Shown: positions 9,065 to 19,598 of the stretch, piece after piece
How positions within the stretch are numbered: the stretch's first letter is position 1
Layout of the letters: each line of letters starts with the position of its first letter
DNA from: Okeania sp. SIO2C9
GTDB taxonomy: Bacteria > Cyanobacteriota > Cyanobacteriia > Cyanobacteriales > Microcoleaceae
Reading direction: 5' to 3'
DNA: 64,000 nt
Assembly (NCBI RefSeq): GCF_010672455.1
Contig: NZ_JAAHGO010000025.1
Coordinates: 1-64,000, forward strand
Position numbers and translations under genes: made by a program
The notes under the pieces: model-generated
The model's input: the letters and a program-made list of their open reading frames with translations, nothing else
What the model was told of the DNA's origin: nothing
Databases searched by the model: none

Positions 9065-9661
9065 TTATAAATCAGGATAATAATAATCCCACCAATTACC
9101 ATATATTTTTACTATTCCATCTGACCCGTCATTGCGTAGATATAAACAATTTTCTTTACCAGGAGGCACATAAGCAATACCAAATTCATCAAACATAAAG
9201 ATACCAGTTTTAAAGAAAGTACATCCTTCGCGTTGGCGAATGGACTTAACATAAAACCATCCAATTCTGGTATTGTATTGACATAAATTAGGATTATTTA
9301 CACAATTAATTAAAGCAGATTCAGATAATTTTAATCTAATTGTATCTGTATAAGCTGCTAATAAAATGTAGGAAAAAATTAATAATGGTACTCCTATGGC
9401 TTTAATTAAAGTTTTTACCGGAGAATATTTCAGTTTATTTTTTTTGAGAGAATATATTAACATTCTCACAAGTTCTATGACCCAATAAATGCCGATAATT
9501 AAACAAAAAATTAGAGCAATTATCAGAGCAATTAAATATACTAAAAATTCAAGGGTAGACCTATAAATTAATATAAATTGCCAACCTTGAGCTAGAGGTA
9601 CAATTAAACAAAGAAAAAGTACAATTATTTCCCAATAACCTTTGATTAGTTTAAACTTCAA
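9065..9661 (-). CDS. Hypothetical membrane protein
   Basis: 198 residues with three likely transmembrane segments in the first 115 residues (about 10-30, 38-68 and 88-108), then a soluble C-terminal domain. That domain has two cysteines around a serine/arginine-rich linker (NCVNNPNLCQYNTR, RQREGCTFFKTG) and ends GNWWDYYYPDL. I do not recognise the family. The four cysteines in the final 80 residues could form disulfides if the domain is external. It is downstream of fumC on the same strand but separated by a strong hairpin, so probably not co-transcribed. Confidence 0.5.
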   Translation of the reverse strand: MKFKLIKGYWEIIVLFLCLIVPLAQGWQFILIYRSTLEFLVYLIALIIALIFCLIIGIYWVIELVRMLIYSLKKNKLKYSPVKTLIKAIGVPLLIFSYILLAAYTDTIRLKLSESALINCVNNPNLCQYNTRIGWFYVKSIRQREGCTFFKTGIFMFDEFGIAYVPPGKENCLYLRNDGSDGIVKIYGNWWDYYYPDL

Positions 9662-9703
9662 AATTAAATCTTCTAAAACATTAAAATTTAGATAAAATCG
9701 TAA

Positions 9704-9750
9704 AATAAGCGTAGGTTGGGTTGGGGTAGGAAACCCAACCTACGCTTATT
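9704..9750. terminator. 19-bp perfect hairpin between fumC and the membrane protein
   Basis: AATAAGCGTAGGTTGGGTT pairs with AACCCAACCTACGCTTATT across a 9-base loop, with T-runs on the right on the plus strand and a U-rich tail on the minus strand. It lies 60 bases after fumC and can act as its terminator, possibly in both directions. The GTAGGTTGGGTT motif is a repetitive palindrome common in cyanobacteria, so it may be a repeat in origin. Confidence 0.6.
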
Positions 9751-9808
9751 TTTTTTGGGTTTCCATGATTTAGTCAATAAAAATATTACTACATACTTTT
9801 TCCTCAAA

Positions 9809-11218
9809 CTAAGTCGAAGGATGAGTCATATTTTTAGGAATTACAATCTCGTCAAATTCCTCCGCTGAAACATAACCCAATTCCAAACAAGCTTCCTTCA
9901 AAGTCAACTCTTTCTCATGGGCAAAATGAGCTACTTTCGCCGCATTATCATACCCAATTTTCGGACTCAAAGCTGTCACTAACATCAAAGACTGTTCCAA
10001 ATAAAATTCAATTTTTTTCTGATTTGCCTGCAAATCAACTAATAGAAAATCAGTAAAATTATTACAACTATCAGCAATCAAATTAATCGACTGAATCAAA
10101 TTAAAAATCATCATCGGTTTATAAGTATTTAACTCAAAACTTCCCTGAGCGCCAGCAAAAGCGATCGCTGCATCATACCCCATTACCTGAGTTGCCACCA
10201 TCGTCATTGCCTCACACTGAGTAGGATTAACTTTTCCTGGCATAATTGAAGATCCTGGTTCGTTTGCAGGTAAAATCAACTCTCCAAACCCACACCGGGG
10301 TCCGCTTCCCAACCACCGAATATCATTAGCTATTTTCAGCAGCGAACAAGCTAAAGTTTTCAAAGTACCACTCGCCATAACTATTGGATCGTGGGCAGCT
10401 AAAGCAGCAAATTTATTAGGTGCAGACACAAATGGCAACCCAGTTATTTCACTAATATATTTTGCAGCAAGTTCGGCAAAACCACTAACTGTATTTAATC
10501 CCGTTCCCACCGCAGTGCCACCTAGAGCGAGTTCATACAAACTTGGCAATACATCACTAATGTATTGCATATTTGCATCCAGTTGCGCCACATATCCAGA
10601 AAATTCCTGCCCCAATGTTAACGGTACAGCATCTTGCAAGTGAGTACGCCCTATTTTTACAATTTCGGAAAATATTTCTGATTTTTCCTGGAGTGCATCG
10701 CGCATCTTCTTAACTTTCGGCAGCAACTTTTCCTGTAATGCTATTGCTGAGGCGATGTGCATAGCAGTGGGAAAAGTATCGTTAGATGACTGCGACATAT
10801 TAACATGGTCGTTGGGATGTATTGGTATTTTGCTTCCCATTTCTCCACCAGCAATTTCGATCGCCCGGTTGGAGATGACTTCGTTGACATTCATATTGCA
10901 CTGGGTGCCACTTCCTGTCATCCAGACTCGCAGGGGAAAGTTACCATCTAGTTTCCCAGTAATTATTTCTTCTGCTGCTTGAGAAATTAATTTTGTTTTA
11001 TCTTCTGGAAGTTTGCCGAATTCATGGTTAGTTTTGGCGGCTGCCTTTTTGAGAATGGCGAATGCTTTGATGACTTCTGCTGGAATATAGTCTTGCCCAA
11101 TGGAGAAGTAGATGAGCGATCGCTGAGTTTGAGCGCCCCAATAACGATTTGTTGGTACTTCTATTTTTCCCATGCTATCGCTTTCAATGCGCATTTTGGG
11201 CGACATTAATTCTGTCAT
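9809..11218 (-). CDS. fumC: Class II fumarate hydratase (fumarase C)
   Basis: 469 residues, full length for the family. It catalyses reversible hydration of fumarate to L-malate in the cytosol, part of the cyanobacterial TCA pathway and of fumarate recycling from purine, arginine and aspartate metabolism. Signatures: the superfamily loop [17 protein letters not shown] (about 323-339), [33 protein letters not shown] in the active site, and [16 protein letters not shown] with the catalytic His. The start at 11218 gives eight residues before MRIESDSMG; the second Met (11194) is also plausible. The gene contains HIP1 sites, and its 3' end faces the hairpin at 9704. No neighbouring TCA genes are present. 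Confidence 0.95.
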   Translation of the reverse strand: MTELMSPKMRIESDSMGKIEVPTNRYWGAQTQRSLIYFSIGQDYIPAEVIKAFAILKKAAAKTNHEFGKLPEDKTKLISQAAEEIITGKLDGNFPLRVWMTGSGTQCNMNVNEVISNRAIEIAGGEMGSKIPIHPNDHVNMSQSSNDTFPTAMHIASAIALQEKLLPKVKKMRDALQEKSEIFSEIVKIGRTHLQDAVPLTLGQEFSGYVAQLDANMQYISDVLPSLYELALGGTAVGTGLNTVSGFAELAAKYISEITGLPFVSAPNKFAALAAHDPIVMASGTLKTLACSLLKIANDIRWLGSGPRCGFGELILPANEPGSSIMPGKVNPTQCEAMTMVATQVMGYDAAIAFAGAQGSFELNTYKPMMIFNLIQSINLIADSCNNFTDFLLVDLQANQKKIEFYLEQSLMLVTALSPKIGYDNAAKVAHFAHEKELTLKEACLELGYVSAEEFDEIVIPKNMTHPST

Positions 11219-11365
11219 TAGTATTTTTATGATATGGTGTATCTTTATATTTACTTACATCATTATCTTTTATGGCACTGACTTAGTTAAATTTTTATTT
11301 TTTTGTTTTTATTTATAAGAATTTTATGGTCAGAAAATTATCTGATTATACTATTTTTATTCTCT

Positions 11366-12565
11366 TCAGCATTCAGGTGCCAAAGCTAAAGATTGTGAAA
11401 GGTTATTTTTATTTTGATATTCCTGTTTTTTTAACTTTAAATATTTTTCTACTATGTCTAAGATTTTTTTTGCATTTGCTGGTTTTCTTAAAAAATCTGT
11501 TGCCCCTGCTAATAACCCCCTGGCTCGATTTAGATAATTATCCTGTCCAGTATAAATAATAATAGGAGTTTGTTTATAAATTGAAGCTTTCCGCAAAAAA
11601 TTACAGAGTGCATAACCATCAACTTCCGGCATAGCTAAATCCATAAATATTAATTCAGGATTTTTTTTAGCCATTAATCCTACCCCTTGCATTGGGTCAG
11701 TAATTTTCTCAATTTTATAACCTTTAGGCATCAAAATTTGTTCTAAAAATTTACCTGTTGTTTGTGTAGAATCTATACAAGCTATGAGAGGTCTATAACG
11801 ATTTGTTGAACAGTAAGCTAGGCGTAATTGCTCTAATGGAGAAGGTAAATCTGGTATAGCTCTAACTTCTATTAAACCTTGTTTAAAAAAATGATACATA
11901 GTACGGGTTGTTAAGGCTAAACATTGCCTTTTTTGAGCTGTAATATCCCACAAGGTATTTTCACCATTAAATTTACTAGTAAGAACCTGTATAGATTCTT
12001 CACTGAGACGACTGTGTAATTTTATAGATTGTTTAACTACCGGAGCTTGTTCTGGAAAAATATCATTAATACCTATTTTTTGCCAGCGTTCCCAAAGTTT
12101 TTGTGCTGCCTCTATAACTTGCTTTAATTCTAATGGAGATAATGCTAAGTTGGAACAAATTTCTGATGTTAATTCCCGATCGGATTGCCAGTTGAGATTT
12201 AAAATTGACTGACTTGCTAAAGCAAAGAAAATTTCATAGCTGCTACTACGGATAATTGCTTTAGCTTGTTTTATAGTTATTTGTTCTTCAGTAAGACCTT
12301 GTTGAAGAAGCTTATATTCCCATAATTCTTCAGTAGATAGTAAACTAGCGTTAAATTTTAGATGCTGACAATATTGACTAATTGTTCTGTACCAACGTCT
12401 AGTTTGATGTAATCCTCCTGTGGCATATAACATTTGTCCCCGACAAAAGTAAATCTGCCATTTTTCTTCGCCATTGTCTAATATTAGTTTACCTGTTGCT
12501 TGCTTGTAACTAAGTGCAGCCAAAGCATTCCATACTTGATTACATCCTATATTAGTTATTAACAT
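11366..12565 (-). CDS. PATAN-REC response regulator (PatA/PixG-like), paralog 1
   Basis: 399 residues. The N-terminal PATAN/DUF4388 domain (about 1-110; ATGKLILDNGEEKWQIYF, MLYATGG, RRWYR) is followed by a helical middle segment, then a C-terminal receiver (about 255-375) with the phosphoacceptor Asp in LIFMDLAMPEVDGY and the conserved Lys in FLRKPA. Cyanobacterial PATAN-REC proteins of the PatA, PixG and TaxP1 type act in heterocyst patterning or type IV pilus phototaxis; PATAN regulators of Synechocystis bind the pilus motor PilB. In the receiver's first acidic loop this copy has CIDST where paralog 2 has CIDDS, so one metal-binding Asp is replaced by Ser. Its partner kinase is not nearby. 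Confidence 0.85.
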   Translation of the reverse strand: MLITNIGCNQVWNALAALSYKQATGKLILDNGEEKWQIYFCRGQMLYATGGLHQTRRWYRTISQYCQHLKFNASLLSTEELWEYKLLQQGLTEEQITIKQAKAIIRSSSYEIFFALASQSILNLNWQSDRELTSEICSNLALSPLELKQVIEAAQKLWERWQKIGINDIFPEQAPVVKQSIKLHSRLSEESIQVLTSKFNGENTLWDITAQKRQCLALTTRTMYHFFKQGLIEVRAIPDLPSPLEQLRLAYCSTNRYRPLIACIDSTQTTGKFLEQILMPKGYKIEKITDPMQGVGLMAKKNPELIFMDLAMPEVDGYALCNFLRKASIYKQTPIIIYTGQDNYLNRARGLLAGATDFLRKPANAKKILDIVEKYLKLKKQEYQNKNNLSQSLALAPEC

Positions 12566-13103
12566 AATTATTCTATGTTATATTTGCTATATAATTTTAT
12601 CTCTAGTTTAATCATACAATCAAACTTTTTCTATAGGGTTTAACCCTCTACTGACTATTTTATCCATGATTAATTATTAAAAAATTAATTTTTCTGAAAA
12701 TTTTACTATAAACATATAGATTAACTAGCTGTAAGCTATCAGTTACTAGCAGTCAGCGGGAATAGTCCATATAAAAAAGACATCTAAAAGCTTGGATTAA
12801 AATCCCCGACTTCTAGCTTTTCGTTGAATTTTATGAGGGGTTGAAATCCCATTCTAAAAAGCTGAATACTAAACGCTCTCTCGCTGTTTGTGGAGCATTC
12901 CATCAGGAAATGCTTTTTAATAATGTTGATTTAATGATTTTATTAAGATTACTTTTTTAATATATTTTAGGAGATATAACAAAAAGATTAAGCGGGTAGT
13001 CGTGATATGGTTTATATAGAAACACTAGATTTTACAAGTGCAAAATTGTGTATCAAAATTATCATTAATGAATAATTAACTTATAATTTATCGTAATTTA
13101 GTG
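12566..13103. other. Intergenic between the two PATAN-REC genes
   Basis: No gene seen. It holds AGCTATCAG-type units as in family C (12730-12760), an imperfect hairpin around AAAATCCCCGACTTCTAG and GGGGTTGAAATCCC (12800-12850), and a degraded copy of the small palindrome (GGAGCATTCCATCAGGAAATGC, about 12890-12915). The spacing of over 500 bp argues against a simple operon. Confidence 0.45.
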
Positions 13104-14312
13104 TTAGCTTCCTACAGCCATAAAAGTGAAATTATATGTTTGCCCCAAAGTGCTTTTTGAATCATTTGTAGAATGTTTAGGATTGACATACTTTTCCACA
13201 ACTTCTACAATTTTTTCTGGGTCGTAAGATTTACACAGGTAATCATTAGCACCTACAATTCTAGCTCTAGTCCGGTCGATAATACTATCTTGAGTTGAAA
13301 AAAATACAATTGGTATATCTTGAAAGGTAGTAGTTTTTCGTAAAAACTCACATACTGTATAACCACTAACTTTAGGCATAATTAAATCCAAAAAAATCAA
13401 ATCAGGTTTACATTCTTCCAAAAGAGCTAATCCTTTAATTGGATTTTGAATATGCAAAATTTCATATCCCAGTGGCTGGAGAATTTTACCCAGTAAGAAA
13501 CCAGTACTATAACTATCATCAATACAAGCAATTTTGACTTTATCAACACTCTTTTCTATGGCTGGCAAGTTAAATCTTTCTGAAGGTGGAAGCCAATCTT
13601 CTACCTTCAGAAAATCAATTAAGCCTAGTTTTTCAAAGCTATATAAACTACGGGTAATTACCTCTAATGACATTTTCATTTCTAATGTAATATCCCAAAT
13701 TGTTCGTTCGCCATTGAGTAACTTATCGATCTTCAAAACAGACTCTGATTTTTCTTGATTGAATAGCTTATTTCTATTTTTAATAATTGGCACAAGATCG
13801 GGATTAATTTGCCATAAACCTTTATCTTGTAAAGATTTTAAAAGTATTTTTGCTGAAGCAAGAACTTCTTTAATTTCTCGCCTTGATAACAGTAAATTTA
13901 AAGTTGTTTGAGAAGTGGAATGTTTCTGTGGATGCCATCTTCTTGTCAAACCTGCTTGACTAATGATAGCAAAGAAAACTTCTTCAGTAATAGTACGCAA
14001 AATTGCCTTAGCTTCACTTAAAGTTATCTGATTATCACTAATAGCTGTTTGCAACAATTTATATTCCCATAGTTGAACATTTGTTAACTGATTAACTTCA
14101 AATTTAAAGTTAGGACAATGTTTTTTGACAGCTCTATACCAACGTCTGGTAGGGTGTAACCCACCACTTGCATATAAAAGATGACCAAATAGGAAATAAA
14201 GTTGCCACTCTTGATTGCCATGAGCGACGCTCAACTTTCCGGTAACTTGCTTTTTGCTGACTATACTCAGGGTATTTGCTAGCTTAATATAACCAATAGT
14301 GGGTGCTGACAT
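13104..14312 (-). CDS. PATAN-REC response regulator (PatA/PixG-like), paralog 2
   Basis: 402 residues with the same architecture as the next gene downstream (11366-12565): PATAN domain (QVTGKLSVAHGNQEWQLYF, LLYASGG, RRWYR), middle region with TIWDIT, and a C-terminal receiver. Here the receiver is complete: CIDDSYST acidic pair, LIFLDLIMPKVSGY phosphoacceptor, and LCKSYD with the conserved Lys. The pair arose by duplication, but the proteins are now well diverged. A role in motility or cell patterning is inferred from the family; no CheA, CheY-only or methyl-accepting protein lies in the window. Confidence 0.85.
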   Translation of the reverse strand: MSAPTIGYIKLANTLSIVSKKQVTGKLSVAHGNQEWQLYFLFGHLLYASGGLHPTRRWYRAVKKHCPNFKFEVNQLTNVQLWEYKLLQTAISDNQITLSEAKAILRTITEEVFFAIISQAGLTRRWHPQKHSTSQTTLNLLLSRREIKEVLASAKILLKSLQDKGLWQINPDLVPIIKNRNKLFNQEKSESVLKIDKLLNGERTIWDITLEMKMSLEVITRSLYSFEKLGLIDFLKVEDWLPPSERFNLPAIEKSVDKVKIACIDDSYSTGFLLGKILQPLGYEILHIQNPIKGLALLEECKPDLIFLDLIMPKVSGYTVCEFLRKTTTFQDIPIVFFSTQDSIIDRTRARIVGANDYLCKSYDPEKIVEVVEKYVNPKHSTNDSKSTLGQTYNFTFMAVGS

Positions 14313-14834
14313 AATTATTTAACCTTTCAAATAATCGTAATATTTAATTTTGCAGTATTAAGCAGTAGAGCAGCATGATATAGACATGGTTTTTATTGTT
14401 TCATATTTCCTTCATTATGTCATCGCTTGTTATACTGAGTTTTTTTAAGAATTGTACTGAAATATCAGGGTTTTCTCGGAAACTTTTTGATTTACTTGTA
14501 GCAGGAAATACTTAAAAGTGGGAAAAAAGTTTTCTTGTATTCAATTCATCACTACTCTATATACTAACTAACTCAATATTTACTAACAATATTTATTACT
14601 AACCACATTCTCTACGGATTATACATCCGCCATTCAGATTATTTTTTAATTATTTTTTCACCAGATTCATAATATTAGATTTTAGGTATAGCAATAGACA
14701 AATAGGTTAGGACATAGATTGATCAAGATTTTTAAACAGGGAAATATTTTTCCTACTGTTCCCTATTCCCTGTAATATTTTATATTTTCAACATTGATTT
14801 AATTGTATCTCATCTCAAACTCGGTTAATTGTAT
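14313..14834. other. Intergenic, no recognisable feature
   Basis: AT-rich, no gene or convincing repeat until the element starting near 14835. It contains a short CTGTTCCCTATTCCCTG low-complexity piece at about 14755-14775. Confidence 0.4.
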
Positions 14835-14960
14835 ACCAGTTTGATAGATATTTGCTACAAATAAATAAATTATTTCTTAGGAGTCAACCGACCCCTACTG
14901 CTCCCATGAGGGGAAGTCAGTCCTCAGGTAGGGGAGCTGTCGGATTGGCGAGGTACAGAA
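14835..14960. repeat. Repeat with AGGAGTCAACC and AGCTCCCCTACC ends
   Basis: ATTTGCTACAAATA, TTTCTTAGGAGTCAACC, GGGGAAGTCA and GGTAGGGGAGCTGTCGGATT occur here in one block. The same block lies inverted at 20457-20745, where a family B element interrupts it between the CCTGA and GACTTCCCC segments. A partial copy is at 1725-1775. It overlaps the 3' end of the small ORF at 14924-15157. Confidence 0.6.
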
Positions 14961-15157
14961 TAAATAGCTTTGATACCATTTATTAGGTTTATTAGGTCAG
15001 AATTTATATTTTTAGTCCAAGGGACATCTTTGATCAAGTCTTTATAATTGCCTAAATTAATTAGTAACATTATTTTTCCAAATTGGTAGTATATAATTAA
15101 TGTTTCGTAATTTTCATAATTCACTTGCTTGCAAATTGTTATAATATTAAGTTTCAT
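14924..15157 (-). CDS. Small ORF with repeat-encoded C-terminus
   Basis: 77 residues; no family recognised. Its last part, DLINLINGIKAIYSVPRQSDSSPT, resembles an open tail at 20422-20496 (DLKNGIETIHSVRRQSDSSPT), and in both cases the stop lies in the same repeat. Two divergent copies keeping the frame suggest either a real small gene family that travels with the repeat or a coding fragment captured by it. The remainder is a plain alpha/beta-looking sequence with no signal peptide. Existence as an expressed gene is uncertain. Confidence 0.3.
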   Translation of the reverse strand: MKLNIITICKQVNYENYETLIIYYQFGKIMLLINLGNYKDLIKDVPWTKNINSDLINLINGIKAIYSVPRQSDSSPT

Positions 15158-15622
15158 GTAATACTTAGTGTGATTCGTTCTAGAAAATACGATTTGTGTT
15201 GAATCTACACTTAAATCCTTGTAAATTAAGTGTTCTATAAATTATCAAATCAGCTCTCCAAAGCAATAATATTTAACTTAAATAAATTAGTTAGGTATTA
15301 GCATAATAAATAAAGATATTAATGTTTGAATGCGATGACAAGATTGGCGATCAAATGGAAAAGTTATTGTTCCTATAGGAGTACGTTATTTGAGTTAGGA
15401 CAATAAATTTGAGTGAAAAGGGAATAAGGAGTAGGGAATAGAAGAATGTCCGTACCCTATTTGCGTAGTGCTATATGTAAAATTGATAAAAATTAGTTTT
15501 AGAAGTAGCTAAAGAGTTAAGTGACTATGATTAGCTATTAGTTTCATTTGCAAAAATACCAGGCAAAAATAGGCCTATTATTAAACTTTTCTAATTCAGC
15601 AATAAGTCTAACAAACTCCTGC

Positions 15623-15960
15623 TTACAGTGCTTTTCAGATTGATGAACCAGATCTTCACAACAAAAATCGTGTAGGGGCGAATGGCCATATAACCTGACG
15701 GCATGGGCTTCGCAATTGCGCCCCTACTGTGGTCTACCCAAACGAAAACCGCTTTCAATAATGAATAATGAATAATGAATAATGAATAATTACCTCTCCT
15801 TGAAAAGAAGAGGATTGACAAAGGGATGAAAATTTTTTTTCTCTTGGTCGATTGGATATGGCGCAGGTTTCCTCGCCATCCCATCCTAACGGACTGCTCC
15901 GCAAACGACCGCTTATTATCCCCTTAAAAGGGGAGGCTTTAAACCACAATTTTTCGGTAA
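15623..15960. repeat. Partial family E repeat followed by a family F repeat
   Basis: TTACAGTGCTTTTCAGA, then ATGAACCA and a GTAGGGGCG palindromic core, ending near GAAAACCGCTTT, is related to the family E element at 44638-44723. Directly after it, 15757-15960 is a family F copy: AATAATG repeats, TTACCTCTCCTTGAAAAG, CCCCTTAAAAGGGG and CAATTTTTCGGTAA. This F copy has an extra segment with GGACTGCTCCGCAAACG. Reading frames on the minus strand here are repeat artefacts. Confidence 0.6.
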
Positions 15961-16023
15961 GATAAATAATTATTATCTCGACAATAATACAGTAAATAAT
16001 TATCGAAGCAAAGAGTTTTTTAT

Positions 16024-16134
16024 TTACTCCCATAAAACAGTATCCATACTATTGACTCTTCTTGAGGTAATGCAGCTAATAAATTTATCGCATTATGTAG
16101 TTTATTAGCAACATAAATATGCTTTACATATTCA
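16024..16134 (-). pseudogene. C-terminal coding remnant, family unknown
   Basis: On the minus strand about 36 codons are open and protein-like, with KHIYVANKLHNAINLLAALP followed by QEESIVW and ending FYGSK before a stop. A stop immediately precedes the fragment and no start exists. The Ala/Leu-rich helix followed by a tryptophan loosely recalls helical repeat proteins such as DUF6931, but that is a weak resemblance. It abuts the repeats at 15623-15960. The stretch 16135-16650 shows nothing further. Confidence 0.3.
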
Positions 16135-16650
16135 AATTAATCACTATTTTCCTCAAAATAACGTAATTTAAGCTATTATCATGGTGATTTAAGAATAGTA
16201 TCATATAGTATTTTAGTAATTATTTATCTGATATATTGAGGAGTCAGGAATCAGGATCAAGGAAGGATGAGAGTGGAAATTATCTAGGGATATTTCGGTA
16301 TTTTATGTCTGTATTGAGTGGAAGTATAGAGTGGGATAACGGTATAACCATATTTCATATAAGTTGTGAACAATTTAACTTTATTCCAGTCTTGTCTTCA
16401 GAGTAACTTACTAATCTATTAGCTATCCATCTTTCCCATTCTTTTGTTAACTTTTTTACTTCTTTATTCCTGTTTCTAGAATAGATCATTTGAATACTGA
16501 CCAGCTTAATGAATTCCATAGTTCATTTTGGACTATTTTTTCTTCTTGATCATAGAAGTAAATCCACAATTTATGTGATTTCTATATCAACAGCTAGCCG
16601 CAATAATAGTTTGTAATTTCTATTGCCGATATTAGTATTAGTATTTTATT

Positions 16651-19359
16651 TTAACTCTGACAAAATTCTACTACTCTCATAAAATAGTTAGGTTTTCCTA
16701 CTAAAAAACTACAACTTTTACTTAAAAGTTCATCTAAATCTTCCACAGACCTTAGCCAAACCTTGCCGTTACTACCAGCAACAGCAATTTTTTTGCTATC
16801 TGAACTAAAACTAATACTAATTACATTGTCCATAAATTCAAATTGACTAATCTGCCGTCCTGATAAATTCCAAAGTCGCACAATACTATCAATTCCAACA
16901 GTAGCTATTAACTCTCCATCAGGACTAAAACTAATTAGCTTAGTATCCAAATGTAAACTTTGAAAATTGTTCATTAATTTTCCTGTAGAAATCTGCCACA
17001 ATTCCACTACTCCATTTGATGTTGCTGTTAGTAAAAGCTGAGGTTGAGAAATGCTAAAATTCATACTAATAGCTTGCACATTTAGAGTTTGGAATTGATT
17101 TTCAGATATATTCCATAATCTAATTGTAGACTTTCCATCTAATGTTGCTAGAAAATTTCCATTAGGACTAAAACTAACAGCTCTAATCAAACCATTATCA
17201 TTCAAAATTGAATCAGATAATATAGTTATAGGTGAGGATGATACATTCCAAATTTGAATAGGAATATCTATGCCAGAAGTTGCTAAATACTTACCATCAG
17301 CACTGAAACTAATACTATTAACTTCAGTTTGAGATATCTCTAATACATATAATTTTTCCCCTAATAAATTCCAGATTTTTACAGTACCATCACTACCAGC
17401 AGTTGCTAAATATTGACCATTAGGATGAAAAATTAGATTATTAACTGATTTTTGCTCTGTTTGCCATTCTGTAATTTTTTTGCCCTCAAAATTCCAAATA
17501 ATTACTTTTCCATCTACTCCTGCTGAAGCTAAAATATCTCGATTCGGTCTAAATTTAACACTGGTAACAGCACCTTGATGACCTTGCAGAATAATCTTTC
17601 TTTTCTGAAGAAAACTATCTTCAAATTGTTTTTGTTCGTCAAGTTTATCCAGAATCATTTGTAGTGCTAATATCGGTCGAGTTGCAGGATATTCTGCTAG
17701 AGGAATATTGTTATTAACCAAATCTTTTAATCTTTGTCCCGCAGATATTGCCTTGGGTAAAGCTTCAAACAATGCTTGATTTGTTGTTGACTTTTTGAAC
17801 ATTGCTAATAACAGAGCATCGGTGCCAGTTTGTTCAATTTCTCGACTAGATTGTGCCAATCTAAATCTCTGATAAGCTAATAGGGAAAAACCTATTGATA
17901 AAACTAAAGATGTGCCAAGGATAGCAGAACCTATGGAAATCCAACGTTTAGCTTTTTGTTGTGCTTTTGCAACTTTTGCTTGAGCTTTTTTAGTTTCTAT
18001 TTTTGTTGATTCTAAGGCTTCTACTTGAGCATCTAATACTAATCTTTGGCTAGTAGTCAAAAACTGAAAGTCTTGATTTCTTAAACTTTTTCCGGCTGCC
18101 CAAACTAAAGCAGATTGTAAATCTTCCCCTTGCAATAAATAGGATTTATCTTCACAGTTTGAATGAAGCCATGCTTTAATTTTTGTAGAATAAGGAGGTA
18201 GTTTTTCTAACTCTTCATTAATCATTTCCTCGTGAAAAACTGTAGCATATATCGGATTAGCCACAGTTAATTTACTATCTCTTCTAACTACCAATCCAGA
18301 TAACCTAAGTTCCATTTGTTCAGGACTATCATCGGCAACTATTCCAGCCAAATCATTCTGTAAAATTTGCTGATATAACCCTAATCTTCTGACTATTCTT
18401 TCATCCTTTCTGAAAAGGCGATCGCGAATAGTTTTCAAATGTTCTGGTATATCTTTTGCCTCCCAATTATGAATAATTTTAGATTTAATTATCTCCTCTA
18501 ATTCGATTTTGGGATTAACAATTACAGTTCTATTTTCAATGATAATTTTACATACTTTTTGAGTTAAAAACGGTTGTCCATTCGTCCACGACAAAATCTC
18601 TTTTAAAACTTCCTCTGGCTGCTGACAAATTTCAACTAATCCATCCACCAATGATAAAGCTTCATCAAATTTAAAACCAGCTAGTTCAATAGCTCTACCA
18701 ATATTAAAAGGCGTACTATTTTTGTCTTGACATAAATCTTGAGGCGTACTAACTCCTAACAAAGCAAAAGTTAAGCGATTATATTCTTGATTATTAGCAC
18801 GTTTATTATAACAAGAGCGAATAAATACAAAAAAATCATCTACCGGAAAATCTAGAGCTAGAATACTATCAATTTCATCAATAAAAATCACAATATTGCT
18901 CTGGATTTTTGTTAGTAATATCGTTTCAATAAATTCACTTAATCGTTGTACGGGTGTCAGATAATTTCGTTCTCGCCACCAGGTACGAATATTTATATAT
19001 TCTGAGAGATTAAAATTATTTTCCAAGATGCGAAGAATACCTGCATACCACTGCTCAGGAGTAACTCCCCGATTACCTATTTCGGAGATGTCTATTGCCA
19101 CACAAGAAATACCTTCTTGCTGTAATCTTTTAATCGTTCTAACTTGCAAGCTAGATTTTCCCATTTGACGAGAGTTGAGAACATAACAAAACTCACTTAT
19201 TTTGAGATTTTTATATAAGTCTTCATCTGCTTGTCGCTTGACGTAGTTGGGTGAATTTCTGGGGAGACAACCACCGACTTGATAATAGGATTTTTGTGTT
19301 GAATCATTCATGGTAATAATGTATTTATCAACTAAGTTAACAGTCATAACTTTCCTCAA
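16651..19359 (-). CDS. AAA-like ATPase fused to WD40 repeats
   Basis: 902 residues. The N-terminal AAA-like P-loop domain (about 25-400) has NSRQMGKSSLQ as Walker A and IVIFIDEIDSIL as Walker B. A Lys/Ala-rich coiled stretch (about 445-470) and one transmembrane segment (about 473-495) follow, then a C-terminal WD40 propeller (about 590-880) with motifs such as ASAGVDGKVIIWNFEG, ATAGSDGTVKIWNLLG and ATVGIDSIVRLWNLSG. Such proteins are common in filamentous cyanobacteria and are related to STAND/NACHT-like signalling ATPases; the propeller is the likely ligand or protein sensor. Their exact function is unknown. MNDSTQKS at residue 17 (19311) is the more probable start. The WD repeats are divergent, unlike recently amplified propellers. 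Confidence 0.8.
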   Translation of the reverse strand: MRKVMTVNLVDKYIITMNDSTQKSYYQVGGCLPRNSPNYVKRQADEDLYKNLKISEFCYVLNSRQMGKSSLQVRTIKRLQQEGISCVAIDISEIGNRGVTPEQWYAGILRILENNFNLSEYINIRTWWRERNYLTPVQRLSEFIETILLTKIQSNIVIFIDEIDSILALDFPVDDFFVFIRSCYNKRANNQEYNRLTFALLGVSTPQDLCQDKNSTPFNIGRAIELAGFKFDEALSLVDGLVEICQQPEEVLKEILSWTNGQPFLTQKVCKIIIENRTVIVNPKIELEEIIKSKIIHNWEAKDIPEHLKTIRDRLFRKDERIVRRLGLYQQILQNDLAGIVADDSPEQMELRLSGLVVRRDSKLTVANPIYATVFHEEMINEELEKLPPYSTKIKAWLHSNCEDKSYLLQGEDLQSALVWAAGKSLRNQDFQFLTTSQRLVLDAQVEALESTKIETKKAQAKVAKAQQKAKRWISIGSAILGTSLVLSIGFSLLAYQRFRLAQSSREIEQTGTDALLLAMFKKSTTNQALFEALPKAISAGQRLKDLVNNNIPLAEYPATRPILALQMILDKLDEQKQFEDSFLQKRKIILQGHQGAVTSVKFRPNRDILASAGVDGKVIIWNFEGKKITEWQTEQKSVNNLIFHPNGQYLATAGSDGTVKIWNLLGEKLYVLEISQTEVNSISFSADGKYLATSGIDIPIQIWNVSSSPITILSDSILNDNGLIRAVSFSPNGNFLATLDGKSTIRLWNISENQFQTLNVQAISMNFSISQPQLLLTATSNGVVELWQISTGKLMNNFQSLHLDTKLISFSPDGELIATVGIDSIVRLWNLSGRQISQFEFMDNVISISFSSDSKKIAVAGSNGKVWLRSVEDLDELLSKSCSFLVGKPNYFMRVVEFCQS

Positions 19360-19598
19360 TCTAACCGAGAAAAGCTATAAGCAGTTGTGCAAAATTACAG
19401 CGTATTCGGTGGTTTATGAAGTTGTATGCAACGTCCGTACAGAGTAGGGGATAGGAAAGAATATAGTTTTTTCCATCCTGAGTATTTTCTTCAATAAGCT
19501 TTCATTATTTGGACTCTCAACTACTGTGCCACATTTACATGGAATCTGCTGTAATTTAATATTTGGAGAAAGCAAAGAAGTTAGAAATGTCTATTAGA

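Noticed and set aside
15591-16033. Minus-strand frames of about 95 residues
   Set aside because: They read through family E and F repeats, with sequence such as NNE-type heptamer translations, and have no coding features.
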